Position numbers and translations under genes: made by a program. DNA of 63,571 nt from Clostridia bacterium (GTDB lineage: Bacteria; Bacillota; Clostridia; Oscillospirales; CAG-272): the NCBI GenBank assembly GCA_017456545.1, contig JAFTJE010000008.1, forward strand, positions 1 through 63,571. The letters run 5' to 3'. Positions within the stretch are counted from its first letter, which is position 1. Each line of letters begins with the position of its first letter. The notes under the pieces were generated by a model. The model saw only the letters and a program-made list of their open reading frames with translations, was not told the origin of the DNA and ran no database searches. Positions 9,681-18,954 of the stretch are shown piece by piece.

Positions 9681-10601
9681 ATGAGACATCTTATAGGAAT
9701 TGAGGATTTAAGCGTTAGCGAGATAGAAAATCTTATCGCTGTCGCTGAGGACATAATTGCAAATCCCAAAAAGTATAACAAGGTGGCCGAGGGAAAGAAG
9801 CTTGCTACTCTTTTCTATGAGCCCTCTACAAGAACACGCCTTTCCTTTGAGTCTGCTATGATGGAGCTGGGAGGAAATGTTCTCGGCTTCTCCGAGGCAC
9901 AGAGCTCCTCTGCCGCAAAGGGAGAAAGCGTGGCTGATACAGCTAAGGTAATTTCCTGCTTTGCCGATATTATGGTAATGCGTCATTTCAAGGAGGGTGC
10001 ACCTATGGTGGCTTCCTTGAATGCCTCGGTTCCCGTAATCAACGCAGGTGACGGCGGTCATAACCATCCTACCCAGACTCTTACAGACTTACTTACCATC
10101 AAGATGGAAAAGGGACGCTTCAGCAACCTTACAGTAGGTCTTTGTGGAGACCTTAAATTCGGCAGAACAGTTCATTCACTTATCACTGCTCTTTCAAGAT
10201 ATACGGGCATCAATTTTGTGCTTATTTCCCCCGAGGAATTGAAAATTCCCGAGTACTTAAAGGATGAGGTCCTTGATGCTAAGGGCATCTCCTACAGAGA
10301 GGTAACGGATCTTGAGGCAGTTATCGGAGAGCTTGATATACTCTATATGACAAGAGTGCAGAAGGAACGCTTCTTTAACGAGCAGGACTACATCAGACTT
10401 AAGGATATTTATATTCTTACCCCCGATAAGCTCAGACACGCCAAGGAGGATCTTTGCATTATGCATCCCCTCCCCAGAGTAAATGAGATTTCCGTGTCTA
10501 TTGACAAGGACCCCAGGGCGTGCTACTTCAAGCAGGTGCTTTACGGTAAGTATATAAGAATGGCACTTATAAAAATGCTTCTTGAGGAGGCTGACAAATG
10601 A
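9681..10601 (+). CDS. pyrB: Aspartate carbamoyltransferase catalytic chain
   Basis: 306 residues. The carbamoyl-phosphate signature [15 protein letters not shown] is near residue 50, the aspartate-loop signature is HPLPRVNEI near 265, and [11 protein letters not shown] is present. It condenses carbamoyl phosphate and aspartate. It overlaps pyrI by 4 bp (ATGA), fitting an E. coli-like PyrB6-PyrI6 holoenzyme. Confidence 0.97.
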   Translation: MRHLIGIEDLSVSEIENLIAVAEDIIANPKKYNKVAEGKKLATLFYEPSTRTRLSFESAMMELGGNVLGFSEAQSSSAAKGESVADTAKVISCFADIMVMRHFKEGAPMVASLNASVPVINAGDGGHNHPTQTLTDLLTIKMEKGRFSNLTVGLCGDLKFGRTVHSLITALSRYTGINFVLISPEELKIPEYLKDEVLDAKGISYREVTDLEAVIGELDILYMTRVQKERFFNEQDYIRLKDIYILTPDKLRHAKEDLCIMHPLPRVNEISVSIDKDPRACYFKQVLYGKYIRMALIKMLLEEADK

Positions 10602-11017
10602 CAGTAGATTCTATTAAGAACGGTTTTGTTATCGACCATATAAAGCCCGGTAACGGAATGAAAATATATAAGCTTCTCGGCCTTGAGGCATTGGGCTGTC
10701 CCGTTGCTATTATTCAAAATGCACTTAGCCACAGCATGCAGGTTAAGGATATTATCAAAATAGATGCCGATGTAGCCCTTGATACCACTGCTCTCGGCTA
10801 TGTTGACCCCGATGTTACGGTAAATGTGATAAAGGACTCAAGGATAGTGGATAAATATCATCCCGGACTTCCCCGTGAGCTTGTGAATATAGTTAAGTGT
10901 AAAAACCCTCGCTGTATTACCACAACCGAGCAGGAGCTTGACCACATCTTCCGTCTCACCGACGAGAGCAAGAGAGTTTATCGCTGTATCTATTGCGAAA
11001 CGGCAAGTAAAAAATAA
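10598..11017 (+). CDS. pyrI: Aspartate carbamoyltransferase regulatory chain
   Basis: 139 residues. The N-terminal allosteric domain starts at [15 protein letters not shown]; the C-terminal zinc domain has C101, C106, C130 and C133 in CKNPRC and CIYC, the same spacing as E. coli C109/114/138/141. It should bring nucleotide feedback (CTP inhibition, ATP activation in known cases) to PyrB, which matters here because no mRNA-level pyr attenuator is visible. It is the last gene of the operon. Confidence 0.96.
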   Translation: MTVDSIKNGFVIDHIKPGNGMKIYKLLGLEALGCPVAIIQNALSHSMQVKDIIKIDADVALDTTALGYVDPDVTVNVIKDSRIVDKYHPGLPRELVNIVKCKNPRCITTTEQELDHIFRLTDESKRVYRCIYCETASKK

Positions 11018-11021
11018 TAAT

Positions 11022-11087
11022 AAAAAGGATGCAGAAATTGAAATGAGCCCCTAAAGGCCCACTTCAATATATGCATCCCTTTTTTAT
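11022..11087 (+). terminator. Terminator of the pyr operon
   Basis: GGATGCA (11027-11033) pairs with TGCATCC (11072-11078); an inner ATTGAA/TTCAAT stem and a GCCC/GGGC-rich tip make one long bulged hairpin. It is preceded by an A-run and followed by a T-run. Confidence 0.85.
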
Positions 11088-11101
11088 TTATAAAAAAAAT
11101 G

Positions 11102-11130
11102 TTGCAAAACTGTGAATTATGTGATAAAAT
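11102..11130 (+). promoter_or_regulatory. Promoter of the NSS transporter gene
   Basis: TTGCAA (11102-11107), 17-bp spacer, TGA + TAAAAT (11125-11130). The start site should be near 11137, giving a leader of about 28 nt with AAGGAGA before the ATG at 11165. Confidence 0.8.
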
Positions 11131-11164
11131 ATTTTCATATATTTAATATTTAAGGAGATTTTCA

Positions 11165-12541
11165 ATGAAAAGAGAAAAATTAGGAAGCCGTCTCGGCTTT
11201 ATTCTTCTCAGTGCAGGCTGTGCTATCGGCGTTGGTAATGTGTGGAAGTTCCCATATATTACGGGTCAGTACGGTGGTGGAGCCTTTGTACTTATTTATC
11301 TTATTTTCCTTGCTATCCTCGGTATTCCCGTGCTGACAATGGAATTTTCTCTTGGCAGAGCCTCACAAAAGAGCCCTGTTCATATGTATCAGCAGCTTGA
11401 AAAGCCGGGTCATAAGTGGCATATTCACGGCTATTTTGCCATGGCAGGCAACTATCTGCTTATGATGTTCTATACATCTGTTGCAGGATGGATGCTCCAG
11501 TATGTGTTTTATATGATTTCAGGCAAGTTCGAGGGCAAAAGCTCGGAACAAATCACAGGCGTATTTAATACAATGCTCGGACAACCCTGGATTCTGCTTA
11601 TTTTCCTTGTTGTTGTTATAATTCTCGGCTTTGCTGTTTGTGCCCTTGGAGTACAAAAGGGTATTGAAAAAATATCAAAGTATATGATGCTTGCACTTCT
11701 TGCCATTATGATTGTATTGGCTATTCGCAGCATTTTCCTTCCCGGTGGTGCCGAGGGACTTAAGTTCTATCTTGTTCCCAATTTTGGCAAAATGTTTGCA
11801 GACGGCTTCAGTGGCTTCTTAAAGGTTGTTGTTGCTGCTATGAACCAGGCATTCTTTACTCTTTCTCTGGGTATCGGCTCCATGGCTATTTTCGGTAGCT
11901 ACCTTGGTAAGGACCGTGCTCTTATGGGAGAGGCAGTAAATGTAACTGTTCTTGATACATTTGTAGCTATTACAGCAGGACTTATTATCTTCCCTGCTTG
12001 CTTTGCATACGATATCGATACTACCGCAGGTCCGCCTCTTATATTCCAGACTCTTCCCAATGTATTCGCTAATATGCCCGGTGGAAGAATCTTCGGTACC
12101 TTCTTCTTTGTATTTATGTGCTTTGCGGCATTTACAACCGTTATTGCCGTATTTGAGAATATCATCTCTATGTGTATGGATAAGTTCGGCTGGTCAAGAA
12201 AGAAGTCCTGCCTTATAAACTGTATTGCCATGCTCTTCCTTGCACTTCCCTGTATGCTCGGTGCAAACATTCTTTTGTTCCACCCCTTTGGAGAAACTAT
12301 CAATGGCGTTCTCGACATCGAGGACTATATTGTATCCAATATCCTTCTCCCCTCCGGTGCTCTTATTATGGTTCTCTTCTGTAACTTTAAGTTCGGCTGG
12401 GGCTTTGATAAGTTCAAGGAGGAGGCTAACACAGGTAAGGGACTTAAGGTTGCTAATTGGATGAAGTATTATTTCAGATATGTTCTTCCTATTATCATCG
12501 GAGTAATTCTCGTTTACGGAATCATATCTCCCTTTATTTAA
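11165..12541 (+). CDS. Sodium-dependent amino-acid transporter, NSS family
   Basis: 458 residues with about eleven hydrophobic helices. The first helix carries the family's unwound substrate/sodium segment GCAIGVGNVWKFPY, followed by QYGGGAFVLIYL, as in bacterial members such as MhsT and LeuT. It should import an amino acid with Na+ across the cytoplasmic membrane; the substrate cannot be read, although tryptophan or other hydrophobic amino acids are common in this group. Monocistronic: own promoter, and a run of hairpins after the stop. Confidence 0.92.
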   Translation: MKREKLGSRLGFILLSAGCAIGVGNVWKFPYITGQYGGGAFVLIYLIFLAILGIPVLTMEFSLGRASQKSPVHMYQQLEKPGHKWHIHGYFAMAGNYLLMMFYTSVAGWMLQYVFYMISGKFEGKSSEQITGVFNTMLGQPWILLIFLVVVIILGFAVCALGVQKGIEKISKYMMLALLAIMIVLAIRSIFLPGGAEGLKFYLVPNFGKMFADGFSGFLKVVVAAMNQAFFTLSLGIGSMAIFGSYLGKDRALMGEAVNVTVLDTFVAITAGLIIFPACFAYDIDTTAGPPLIFQTLPNVFANMPGGRIFGTFFFVFMCFAAFTTVIAVFENIISMCMDKFGWSRKKSCLINCIAMLFLALPCMLGANILLFHPFGETINGVLDIEDYIVSNILLPSGALIMVLFCNFKFGWGFDKFKEEANTGKGLKVANWMKYYFRYVLPIIIGVILVYGIISPFI

Positions 12542-12848
12542 TAAAGCTGAATCAATAAAAAGACTTCTCTTCGGCGACCTGCTTTATGGCAGGTCGCCGA
12601 ACTTGGTTTGCCCTGCGTAGCAGCTTCACTTTCATATTAGTGAAGGCTTCCCTTGTTATTGTGGGAAAAACGCAAATGGTAAAACATTGTACCTTGCAGG
12701 GCAATGAGTGAGAAAAGGAGTACGAACGGTTTGTTCGTACTCCTTTTTCTTTGCCCCTGCCACAGGGCTTTTTGCACAGGCGTTTACAGATAATAATATA
12801 TGAACATATACTAATATGTTTGAAAACCCTTTATTTACGGGCTTTTTA
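12542..12848 (+). other. Intergenic region rich in hairpins
   Basis: No gene seen. It holds a 12-bp stem (TCGGCGACCTGC 12571-12582 / GCAGGTCGCCGA 12589-12600), a larger fold closed by GCCCTGC / GCAGGGC (about 12611-12702) with an inner TTCACT/AGTGAA hairpin, the terminator listed separately, and two weaker GC stems followed by T-runs near 12752-12768 and 12824-12848. The first and second look like repeat-family palindromes rather than simple terminators. Confidence 0.6.
12716..12750 (+). terminator. Strong hairpin terminator
   Basis: AGGAGTACGAAC (12716-12727) and GTTCGTACTCCT (12733-12744) form a perfect 12-bp stem with a 5-nt loop followed by TTTTTCTTT. It likely ends the NSS transporter transcript. 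Confidence 0.85.
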
Positions 12849-12877
12849 TTGACTTTGCGATAACTGTATGCTATTAT
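12849..12877 (+). promoter_or_regulatory. Promoter of the SGNH hydrolase gene
   Basis: TTGACT (12849-12854), 17 bp, TGC + TATTAT (12872-12877). Predicted start near 12884. Confidence 0.75.
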
Positions 12878-12909
12878 ATATATAGATTTTTATTGCTTGG
12901 AGGATGCCT

Positions 12910-14019
12910 ATGTTCAATAAATATGCTTCAAATGTTTCATGCGGCACGGGAAATAATTTTATACTTGAATTTAATGAAAAAAGGACTATTGTAGCCCGTA
13001 CCTTTTTTAAGCCCGAGGTTACGGGAAAATATAATTATCGCTTTTTTTACCAGAACAGCGTAAATACTACCTTTGCCCAGGGTGAGATAGCCTATGTAAA
13101 TAAAAGTGGCGGCAATTGGGTTATAAATTATGCAAGGGTAGGCATAGGCTCCGAGTTTGGATGTCATGATGCACCGGGTCAGACTGTCACCGTTACCTTT
13201 AACGGTAGTGTATCCAAGGCTGTTGCACCGGATGAGGCATTCTGGACCGACGAGGTGGAAATCGATGTACCCGAGGGAAAATATCTTGTATGGGAATGGG
13301 AAATTACCGGTGACGGACTTCCCTGCACTCCCGACAGCCAGATTCCCGCTTATATTGATTTCGGCGAGGGCTTTGTAAAATACAACAGCTGTCCTATGCC
13401 CAATCTTATAGGATGCGATAAAAAGATCAGAAAGCGTATTGCCTTTATCGGTGACTCCATTACACAGGGCTGTGGCACCACCTTTGATGAGTATGATATG
13501 TGGGTTGGACGAATCGGTAATATGCTGAAGGATGAGTATTCTGTATGGAATCTCGGCCTCGGCTTCTCCCGTGGCTCAGATGCTGAAGCTATGGGCTCCC
13601 TTATGTATAAGGCGAAGCAGAATGATGTTGTTGTTCTCACCTATGGAGTAAACGACTTGCTTTCAGGTAAATACGGTGTAGGAAGAGGAGATACGGCAGG
13701 AGAGCTGCTTTCCCGTATTGAGACTATAGTAAAGGAGCTTCAGGGTGTGGGTATTGAGGTTATCCTCTCTACTATTCCCCCTTTTCATTATCACGAATCG
13801 GCATTAAGAGAATGGAGATGCGTTAATATGGCAATACCTGCCCTTGCAAAAATTTACGGATGCAGGGTATATGATTTTGAGGCATCCCTGGATGCATCGG
13901 ATAAGCCCCTTGGCAACGACTATACAAGATACGGCGATCACCCCAACGGTGAGGGAGGGGCGGCAGCCTGCGAGGCGTTTAAGAAGACCTTTTTCGACGG
14001 AAAGGATTGGACACTCTGA
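12910..14019 (+). CDS. SGNH/GDSL-family esterase with N-terminal beta domain
   Basis: 369 residues from the ATG at 12910. An ATG at 12904 directly abuts GGAGG (12899-12903), leaving no spacer, so the second ATG is preferred. The C-terminal half is an SGNH hydrolase: block I IAFIGDSITQGCG (nucleophile Ser), a YGVNDL asparagine block and the catalytic GDHPNGEG Asp/His near the end. The N-terminal ~160 residues look like the beta-sandwich found in carbohydrate acetyl-esterases. No signal peptide, so it probably deacetylates imported oligosaccharides; substrate unknown. Overlaps the next gene by one base. Confidence 0.85.
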   Translation: MFNKYASNVSCGTGNNFILEFNEKRTIVARTFFKPEVTGKYNYRFFYQNSVNTTFAQGEIAYVNKSGGNWVINYARVGIGSEFGCHDAPGQTVTVTFNGSVSKAVAPDEAFWTDEVEIDVPEGKYLVWEWEITGDGLPCTPDSQIPAYIDFGEGFVKYNSCPMPNLIGCDKKIRKRIAFIGDSITQGCGTTFDEYDMWVGRIGNMLKDEYSVWNLGLGFSRGSDAEAMGSLMYKAKQNDVVVLTYGVNDLLSGKYGVGRGDTAGELLSRIETIVKELQGVGIEVILSTIPPFHYHESALREWRCVNMAIPALAKIYGCRVYDFEASLDASDKPLGNDYTRYGDHPNGEGGAAACEAFKKTFFDGKDWTL

Positions 14020-14237
14020 TGGAAGAAATCAAGCTCGGCAGATACCGTCACTTCAAGGGTAACGAATACGAGGTGCTTTTTATAGGTAAGGACTCGGAGA
14101 CTACGGAGCCTATGGTAATTTACCGTGCTTTGTACGGAGACAATTCAATCTGGGTACGCCCTGCAAGGATGTGGAATGAAACCGTAGAACGGGACGGCAA
14201 GACCTATAAAAGATTCACCTACATAGATAATAATTAA
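14019..14237 (+). CDS. DUF1653 family protein
   Basis: 72 residues. IKLGRYRHFKGNEYEVL, YRALYGDNSIWVRPARMW and the short length fit DUF1653, a small bacterial family of unknown function. The chosen ATG overlaps the esterase stop (TGATG), which implies coupling; an in-frame ATG 12 bp upstream also exists. A terminator follows. Confidence 0.85.
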   Translation: MEEIKLGRYRHFKGNEYEVLFIGKDSETTEPMVIYRALYGDNSIWVRPARMWNETVERDGKTYKRFTYIDNN

Positions 14238-14241
14238 ATAA

Positions 14242-14286
14242 AAAGCACCCGAAAAAGACTGAAAAGCCTTGAAAATCGGGTGTTTT
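14242..14286 (+). terminator. Terminator after the DUF1653 gene
   Basis: CACCCGA (14246-14252) pairs with TCGGGTG (14276-14282) around a 23-nt A-rich loop that has its own small AAGACT/AGCCTT pairing, followed by TTTT. Confidence 0.7.
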
Positions 14287-14350
14287 CAAATATATGAACA
14301 AATATGCATATAATAATATAAGAAAAGGGCGTAAAGTTTTTATCCCTGTA

Positions 14351-14379
14351 TTGAATTTATTTGCAGATTATGGTAAAAT
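14351..14379 (+). promoter_or_regulatory. Promoter of pyruvate kinase
   Basis: TTGAAT (14351-14356), 17 bp, TGG + TAAAAT (14374-14379). The leader to the ATG at 14413 is about 27 nt and includes AAAGGGGATG as RBS. Confidence 0.82.
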
Positions 14380-14412
14380 GTAAGTATAAGTAATGATAAA
14401 GGGGATGCGAAA

Positions 14413-15831
14413 ATGAGAAAAACCAAAATAGTATGTACAATAGGTCCCGCCTGCTCCGATGAGATAACCTTGAAAAAGATGTGCCTTGCGGGAATGAATG
14501 TGGCAAGGCTAAACTTTTCCCACGGTACCCATGAGGACCATCAGATAAACATTGACAGGCTTAAGAGGATCAGAGAAGAGCTTGATGTACCCCTTGCGAT
14601 TATGCTCGATACCAAGGGTCCCGAGTACAGAATAGGCACCTTCAAAAACGGCAAGGAGGAGCTAAATGACGGAGACACCTTCACCTTTACCACAAGAGAG
14701 GTAGAGGGAGATAATACCATCGTTTCCGTAAGCTATAAGAATCTCAGCCTTGAAATCAGCGAGGGCGACAGGATTCTTGTAAACAATGGACTCCTTGTAT
14801 TTACAGTTCTCGAAACAACGGATACAGATGTTATCTGCCGTGTAATAGAGGGTGGTACAATTTCCAACCGTAAGAGCATGAGCTTCCCCGGTAAGGTAAT
14901 GAACCAGGTATATTTAAGTGAGCAGGATAAGAAAGATATCCTCTTCGGTGTGCAGAACGATGTTGACTATATTGCCCTTTCCTTTGTATCCTCCGTACAG
15001 GATGTTATTGATGTAAAGAGCTTTATAATGGAAAATAACGGTGGCAAAAACGATATCGGACTTATAGCAAAAATAGAGAACCGAGCAGGAGTTGACAGCA
15101 TTGAGGAGATCTGTACCGAGTGTGACGGTATTATGATAGGCAGAGGAGACCTGGGTGTTGAGATTCCCTTTGAGGAGGTACCTGCAACACAGAAGAATCT
15201 TATTACAAAATGCCGTCTTCTCGGTAAGCGTGTTATTACAGCAACGGAAATGCTTGAATCAATGATTACAAATCCACGCCCCACAAGAGCAGAAATTTCC
15301 GATGTTGCAAATGCGGTTTTTGACGGTACAAGTGCAATTATGCTTTCGGGTGAGACAGCAGCAGGTAAGCATCCTGTTCTTACAATACAGACAATGTCGA
15401 GAATAGCAGAACAGGCAGAGAAGAGTGTGGATTTCAAAAAGAATTTCTATACCTCCGAGTTCAGAATAAGCAATTCTATGGACGCAATATCCCACTCTGT
15501 ATGTGCTATGTCCATTGATATAGAGGCAAAGGCTATTGTGGTTTCCTCCATGTCCGGCTCAACGGTCCGTATGATTTCACGCTTCCGTTCTCCCGTTGAC
15601 ATTATAGGCTTGTCCGTTAACGAAAAGACCTATCATCAGCTTGCTCTTTCCTGGGGCGTTTTACCCGTTATGTGTGAGGTTTATCCGTCATTGGAGGTGC
15701 TCTTCTACACAGCAAAGAAAATGGCTAAGGAAAAGCTCAATCTTAAGAAGGACGACAAGGTAATTATTACAGGTGGCTCCCGTACAGGAGAGTCGGGAAA
15801 GACCAATACCATAAGAGTAGAGGAAATTTAA
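14413..15831 (+). CDS. pyk: Pyruvate kinase
   Basis: 472 residues, the compact form without the extra C-terminal PEP-utiliser domain seen in bacilli. TKIVCTIGPACSDE opens the barrel, MLDTKGPEYRIG follows, the active-site Lys lies in IGLIAKIENRAGV, and ITATEMLESMI and the allosteric C-terminal domain are complete. It makes pyruvate and ATP from PEP and ADP, the last step of glycolysis. Monocistronic. Confidence 0.97.
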   Translation: MRKTKIVCTIGPACSDEITLKKMCLAGMNVARLNFSHGTHEDHQINIDRLKRIREELDVPLAIMLDTKGPEYRIGTFKNGKEELNDGDTFTFTTREVEGDNTIVSVSYKNLSLEISEGDRILVNNGLLVFTVLETTDTDVICRVIEGGTISNRKSMSFPGKVMNQVYLSEQDKKDILFGVQNDVDYIALSFVSSVQDVIDVKSFIMENNGGKNDIGLIAKIENRAGVDSIEEICTECDGIMIGRGDLGVEIPFEEVPATQKNLITKCRLLGKRVITATEMLESMITNPRPTRAEISDVANAVFDGTSAIMLSGETAAGKHPVLTIQTMSRIAEQAEKSVDFKKNFYTSEFRISNSMDAISHSVCAMSIDIEAKAIVVSSMSGSTVRMISRFRSPVDIIGLSVNEKTYHQLALSWGVLPVMCEVYPSLEVLFYTAKKMAKEKLNLKKDDKVIITGGSRTGESGKTNTIRVEEI

Positions 15832-15857
15832 TTCGGATATAATATACGAAAAAACAT

Positions 15858-15901
15858 ACACCCGGTAGGCTTTTTACTCAAAAAAGCCTACCGGGTGTTT
15901 A
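15858..15901. terminator. Bidirectional terminator between pyk and the GH2 gene
   Basis: ACACCCGGTAGGC with a T5 tract and the reverse copy A5-GCCTACCGGGTGT form a stem of about 18 bp with T-runs on both strands, so it serves the converging pyk and beta-galactosidase transcripts. Confidence 0.9.
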
Positions 15902-15930
15902 ATTTTGCTATAAAATACGGGATATAAAGC

Positions 15931-18777
15931 TTATCTTACGGGGGATATATCAAAGGAGAAGCGAATTTCCTTTTCCGTAATACGGAAGCATTCACGCACC
16001 CATGGGCCACAGGAGGAGGAGCCGGTGCCCGATACCTTATAATCAACTCTTACATGGGTAGCATAGGGCTCGGGCAGGTCACACTGATGCTTAGCTTTGT
16101 CAAGCTGATCGATGGAGTATTGGGATACATTGAGCACAAAGGAATTGTCGGTGTCAAAGCGAACAAGACCACCCAGCTCTGCATATTTAACTCCCATATG
16201 GTTTCCGTGATCCTGGGGAACAACATATTTTACATATTCATCCCTGACAGTAGAACGGAATTTATCCTCACGCACATGGTGGCAGATATCGGGCAAATTC
16301 TCATAGGGACCGAGACCGAAGTATTCAAAGCTCCTTATATCCTTGACAAGAGGAAGCTCAAAGCCAAAGCGTAAAAGCCAGGGCGTATTTTCACGGACGG
16401 ATGCCGAAAGGTCGGATTTTATCCTACCGTCCTTGAAAAATGTGTACTTAAGAGTATAACTGAGGTAGGGCTTACGGGATACACCTGCAAGCACACCCTC
16501 TGTAATAATCTGGTTATCCTTTACCGTAACCCGTCTTACATTATTGAAGGAGTAATTGATATTTGCTCCACGGGCCTCTGTCTTTGTTGTATAGCATTCT
16601 GCCATAACAAGGTCGTTTTCCATAAGAGGTCTGTATGCACCTATTTTTACAGGGGAGTGCAGGATTTCCTTGCCCTTTATCTTAATGGAATCGAAATTGC
16701 CAAGGGTCTTATTGAACCTGTATTCAAAGCCCTTACCCTTGATGCTTACAAGAAAGCCTGTGTCCTTTATATCCCTTTGGTCGAGGGGAGTGTCTGATTT
16801 TTCGGGCTTATATACCTTTACGGGTATCTTCTGTGACAGAGTACCCAGCTCCTTACCGTTGGGGTCGATAAGAGTAACATCTATATTGGCACCAAAGGAG
16901 CACATCGTAGGTGTTTTCTTCGGCTTGTAGCGAAGGCTGCGTCTCGGAGGTATGGACAGCTGGATGGTATTTTCTTCAACAGTTACCTCGTCCACCCTTA
17001 TTCTGTATCTTATTTTATGCTCCTTAAGGGAGGTGAAGTCATAGTAGTTGGTGACAGTAAGCTCTCCGTCCTCGTATTTGATACGCATAGGCAGATATGC
17101 AGCCTTCAGCTCATGGGCTGACGCCTTATAGCTCCTGTCATTGAATACCACTCCGTTACAGCAGAAGGCACCGCTATGCACCATCTCATCGGGGTAATCT
17201 CCACCGTAGGTAACGCTTCCGTTTCTGTCAAGACCGTGGTCTGCCCACTGCCAGATGCATCCACCAACCAATTTGGGATGCTTAAGAAACAGATTTACAT
17301 ATTCCCAAATATCACCTGCTCCGTTGCCCTGGGAAAGACAGTATTCACAAAGGAAAATGGGCTTGTCAAATTTATCGTCACTCGCCCAGGAGGAAAGCTC
17401 CTCAAGGGATGGGTACATTCTTGAATACACGCTTACATTATCGCTTTCCTTACCGAGCAGAGAGGCACTCTCGGAGTGTACAAGCCTTGTGGGGTCGTTA
17501 AGCTTAAAGAACTCTGCCATCGCCTCCACATTGGGACCGTAGCCACATTCATTACCCACGGACCACATAATAACGGAGGGATGGTTTTTATCCCTTACAA
17601 AGGTTCTCTCAGCACGGGAAAGATGCTCCTTTAACCACTTCGGGTCGGTGGCAGGCCATTCATTTTCCTCCATATCGTATATGTACTTATCTGTAGGATT
17701 TCTGTATATAAAGCCGTGGGTCTCGTTATCAGCCTCAAGTATTACATAGAGACCCAATTCATCACAGTAGTCAAGGAATTTAGGTGACGGAGGGTAGTGG
17801 GAGGTTCTTACAGCATTTGCATTTATATCCTTTATCCTCTTAAGGTCCTCGTATATTTCTGCATCGGTCAGGCACCAGCCGTTTGCAGGATGGACATCAT
17901 GATGGTTAACGCCCTTAATGGTAATGGGTCTGCCGTTTACGGTTATTTCATTCTTATCGGAAATGGCAATTTCACGGATACCCACATTCTGCCTTATTTT
18001 CTCACCCTTGTATTCAATTTCAACGGTGTAGAGATAGGGGCGTTCGGCAGTCCACAGCTTTGCGTCCTCTATTTTGAACTCACGGTAACGGGAGTGTGCC
18101 TCGTGGAGAAGACGGTCCTTGTCATATACACGGATATCTGCCCAACGGTCTGTACGGACAATAATGGTATCGTCCCCCTCGGTGCGTATAGTAAAGTCAC
18201 GGAGGTGCTCATGGGGTCTTTTCAGAATATATACATCCCTGAATATGCCGTTCAGTCGGAACATATCCTGGTCCTCCATATAGCTTCCTGCACACCACTT
18301 ATACACCTTAACAAGAATCTCGTTATCTCCCTTTTTGATATAGGGTGTTATATCGAACTCACTCTGCAGGTGGCTACCCTGGGTAAAGCCCACATATTTG
18401 TTGTTTATATATAGCTCTCCACAGCTGGAAATACCCTCGAATACAGCATAATACTCCATACCTGTGTCGATAATTTCAAATTCACGCTTGTAAATTCCAA
18501 CAGGATTCACATTCGGAACATAGGGCATATCACAGGGAAAGGGGAAGTTTATATTGGTATAGTTGGGATGCTCATACCCCTTTAACTGCCAACAGGAGGG
18601 GACAGTGATTTTATCCCATTTCTGAGGTACGGCAGGGGCAAGGTCGGAGTTTTCATAGTAGGCAAATTTCCATTCTCCGTTTAACGGTATGTACTCGCTT
18701 ATTCCTTCGGGAATATAATATGCTCGAGGCCTTTCTCTGTTTTCACTTGTTTTCTGTGGATTTTCATAAAATCTCAT
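15931..18777 (-). CDS. Beta-galactosidase, glycoside hydrolase family 2
   Basis: 948 residues from the ATG at 18777 (AGAGAGG just upstream); an in-frame ATG at 18846 lies upstream of the predicted transcription start near 18811 and is rejected. LacZ-like order: N-terminal sugar-binding and Ig-like domains, TIM barrel with acid/base Glu in WSVGNECGYG and nucleophile Glu in FLCEYCLSQGN, then an Ig-like and a C-terminal beta-gal small-chain domain (from about RFNKTLGNFDSI). It cleaves terminal beta-galactosides. No signal peptide, so it should be cytoplasmic. A galactan or mucin-type substrate is possible but not shown. Confidence 0.93.
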   Translation of the reverse strand: MRFYENPQKTSENRERPRAYYIPEGISEYIPLNGEWKFAYYENSDLAPAVPQKWDKITVPSCWQLKGYEHPNYTNINFPFPCDMPYVPNVNPVGIYKREFEIIDTGMEYYAVFEGISSCGELYINNKYVGFTQGSHLQSEFDITPYIKKGDNEILVKVYKWCAGSYMEDQDMFRLNGIFRDVYILKRPHEHLRDFTIRTEGDDTIIVRTDRWADIRVYDKDRLLHEAHSRYREFKIEDAKLWTAERPYLYTVEIEYKGEKIRQNVGIREIAISDKNEITVNGRPITIKGVNHHDVHPANGWCLTDAEIYEDLKRIKDINANAVRTSHYPPSPKFLDYCDELGLYVILEADNETHGFIYRNPTDKYIYDMEENEWPATDPKWLKEHLSRAERTFVRDKNHPSVIMWSVGNECGYGPNVEAMAEFFKLNDPTRLVHSESASLLGKESDNVSVYSRMYPSLEELSSWASDDKFDKPIFLCEYCLSQGNGAGDIWEYVNLFLKHPKLVGGCIWQWADHGLDRNGSVTYGGDYPDEMVHSGAFCCNGVVFNDRSYKASAHELKAAYLPMRIKYEDGELTVTNYYDFTSLKEHKIRYRIRVDEVTVEENTIQLSIPPRRSLRYKPKKTPTMCSFGANIDVTLIDPNGKELGTLSQKIPVKVYKPEKSDTPLDQRDIKDTGFLVSIKGKGFEYRFNKTLGNFDSIKIKGKEILHSPVKIGAYRPLMENDLVMAECYTTKTEARGANINYSFNNVRRVTVKDNQIITEGVLAGVSRKPYLSYTLKYTFFKDGRIKSDLSASVRENTPWLLRFGFELPLVKDIRSFEYFGLGPYENLPDICHHVREDKFRSTVRDEYVKYVVPQDHGNHMGVKYAELGGLVRFDTDNSFVLNVSQYSIDQLDKAKHQCDLPEPYATHVRVDYKVSGTGSSSCGPWVRECFRITEKEIRFSFDISPVR

Positions 18778-18817
18778 ATTAGCTACCTCTCTCTCTGTAT
18801 GAGCTTGATATATTTTC

Positions 18818-18846
18818 ATTTTAACATAAATAAGGGAGTTATTCAA
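18818..18846 (-). promoter_or_regulatory. Promoter of the GH2 gene
   Basis: On the minus strand TTGAAT (18846-18841), 17 bp, TGT + TAAAAT (18823-18818). The predicted start near 18811 leaves 34 nt to the ATG at 18777 and rules out the upstream ATG. Confidence 0.8.
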
Positions 18847-18888
18847 CAGTATTGTATTAAAAATACCCCAATTGGTAAGGATAAATGT

Positions 18889-18917
18889 TTGACTAAGGTG
18901 AATTTTTGTGCTACAAT
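18889..18917 (+). promoter_or_regulatory. Promoter of the Y-family polymerase gene
   Basis: TTGACT (18889-18894), 17 bp, TGC + TACAAT (18912-18917). The spacer starts AAGGTGAATTTTTG. No bacillary LexA box (GAAC-N4-GTTC) is present near it. Confidence 0.78.
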
Positions 18918-18954
18918 ACAGAATAGTATAACAGATTTTGAAAGGAGATACGGT

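Noticed and set aside
17797-18414. 205-codon plus-strand frame inside the GH2 gene
   Set aside because: Antisense shadow of a clearly assigned beta-galactosidase; no RBS, no family resemblance.
18799-18954. N-terminal extension of the Y-family polymerase
   Set aside because: It would begin upstream of the polymerase promoter and overlap the GH2 promoter; the ATG at 18955 has a proper RBS.
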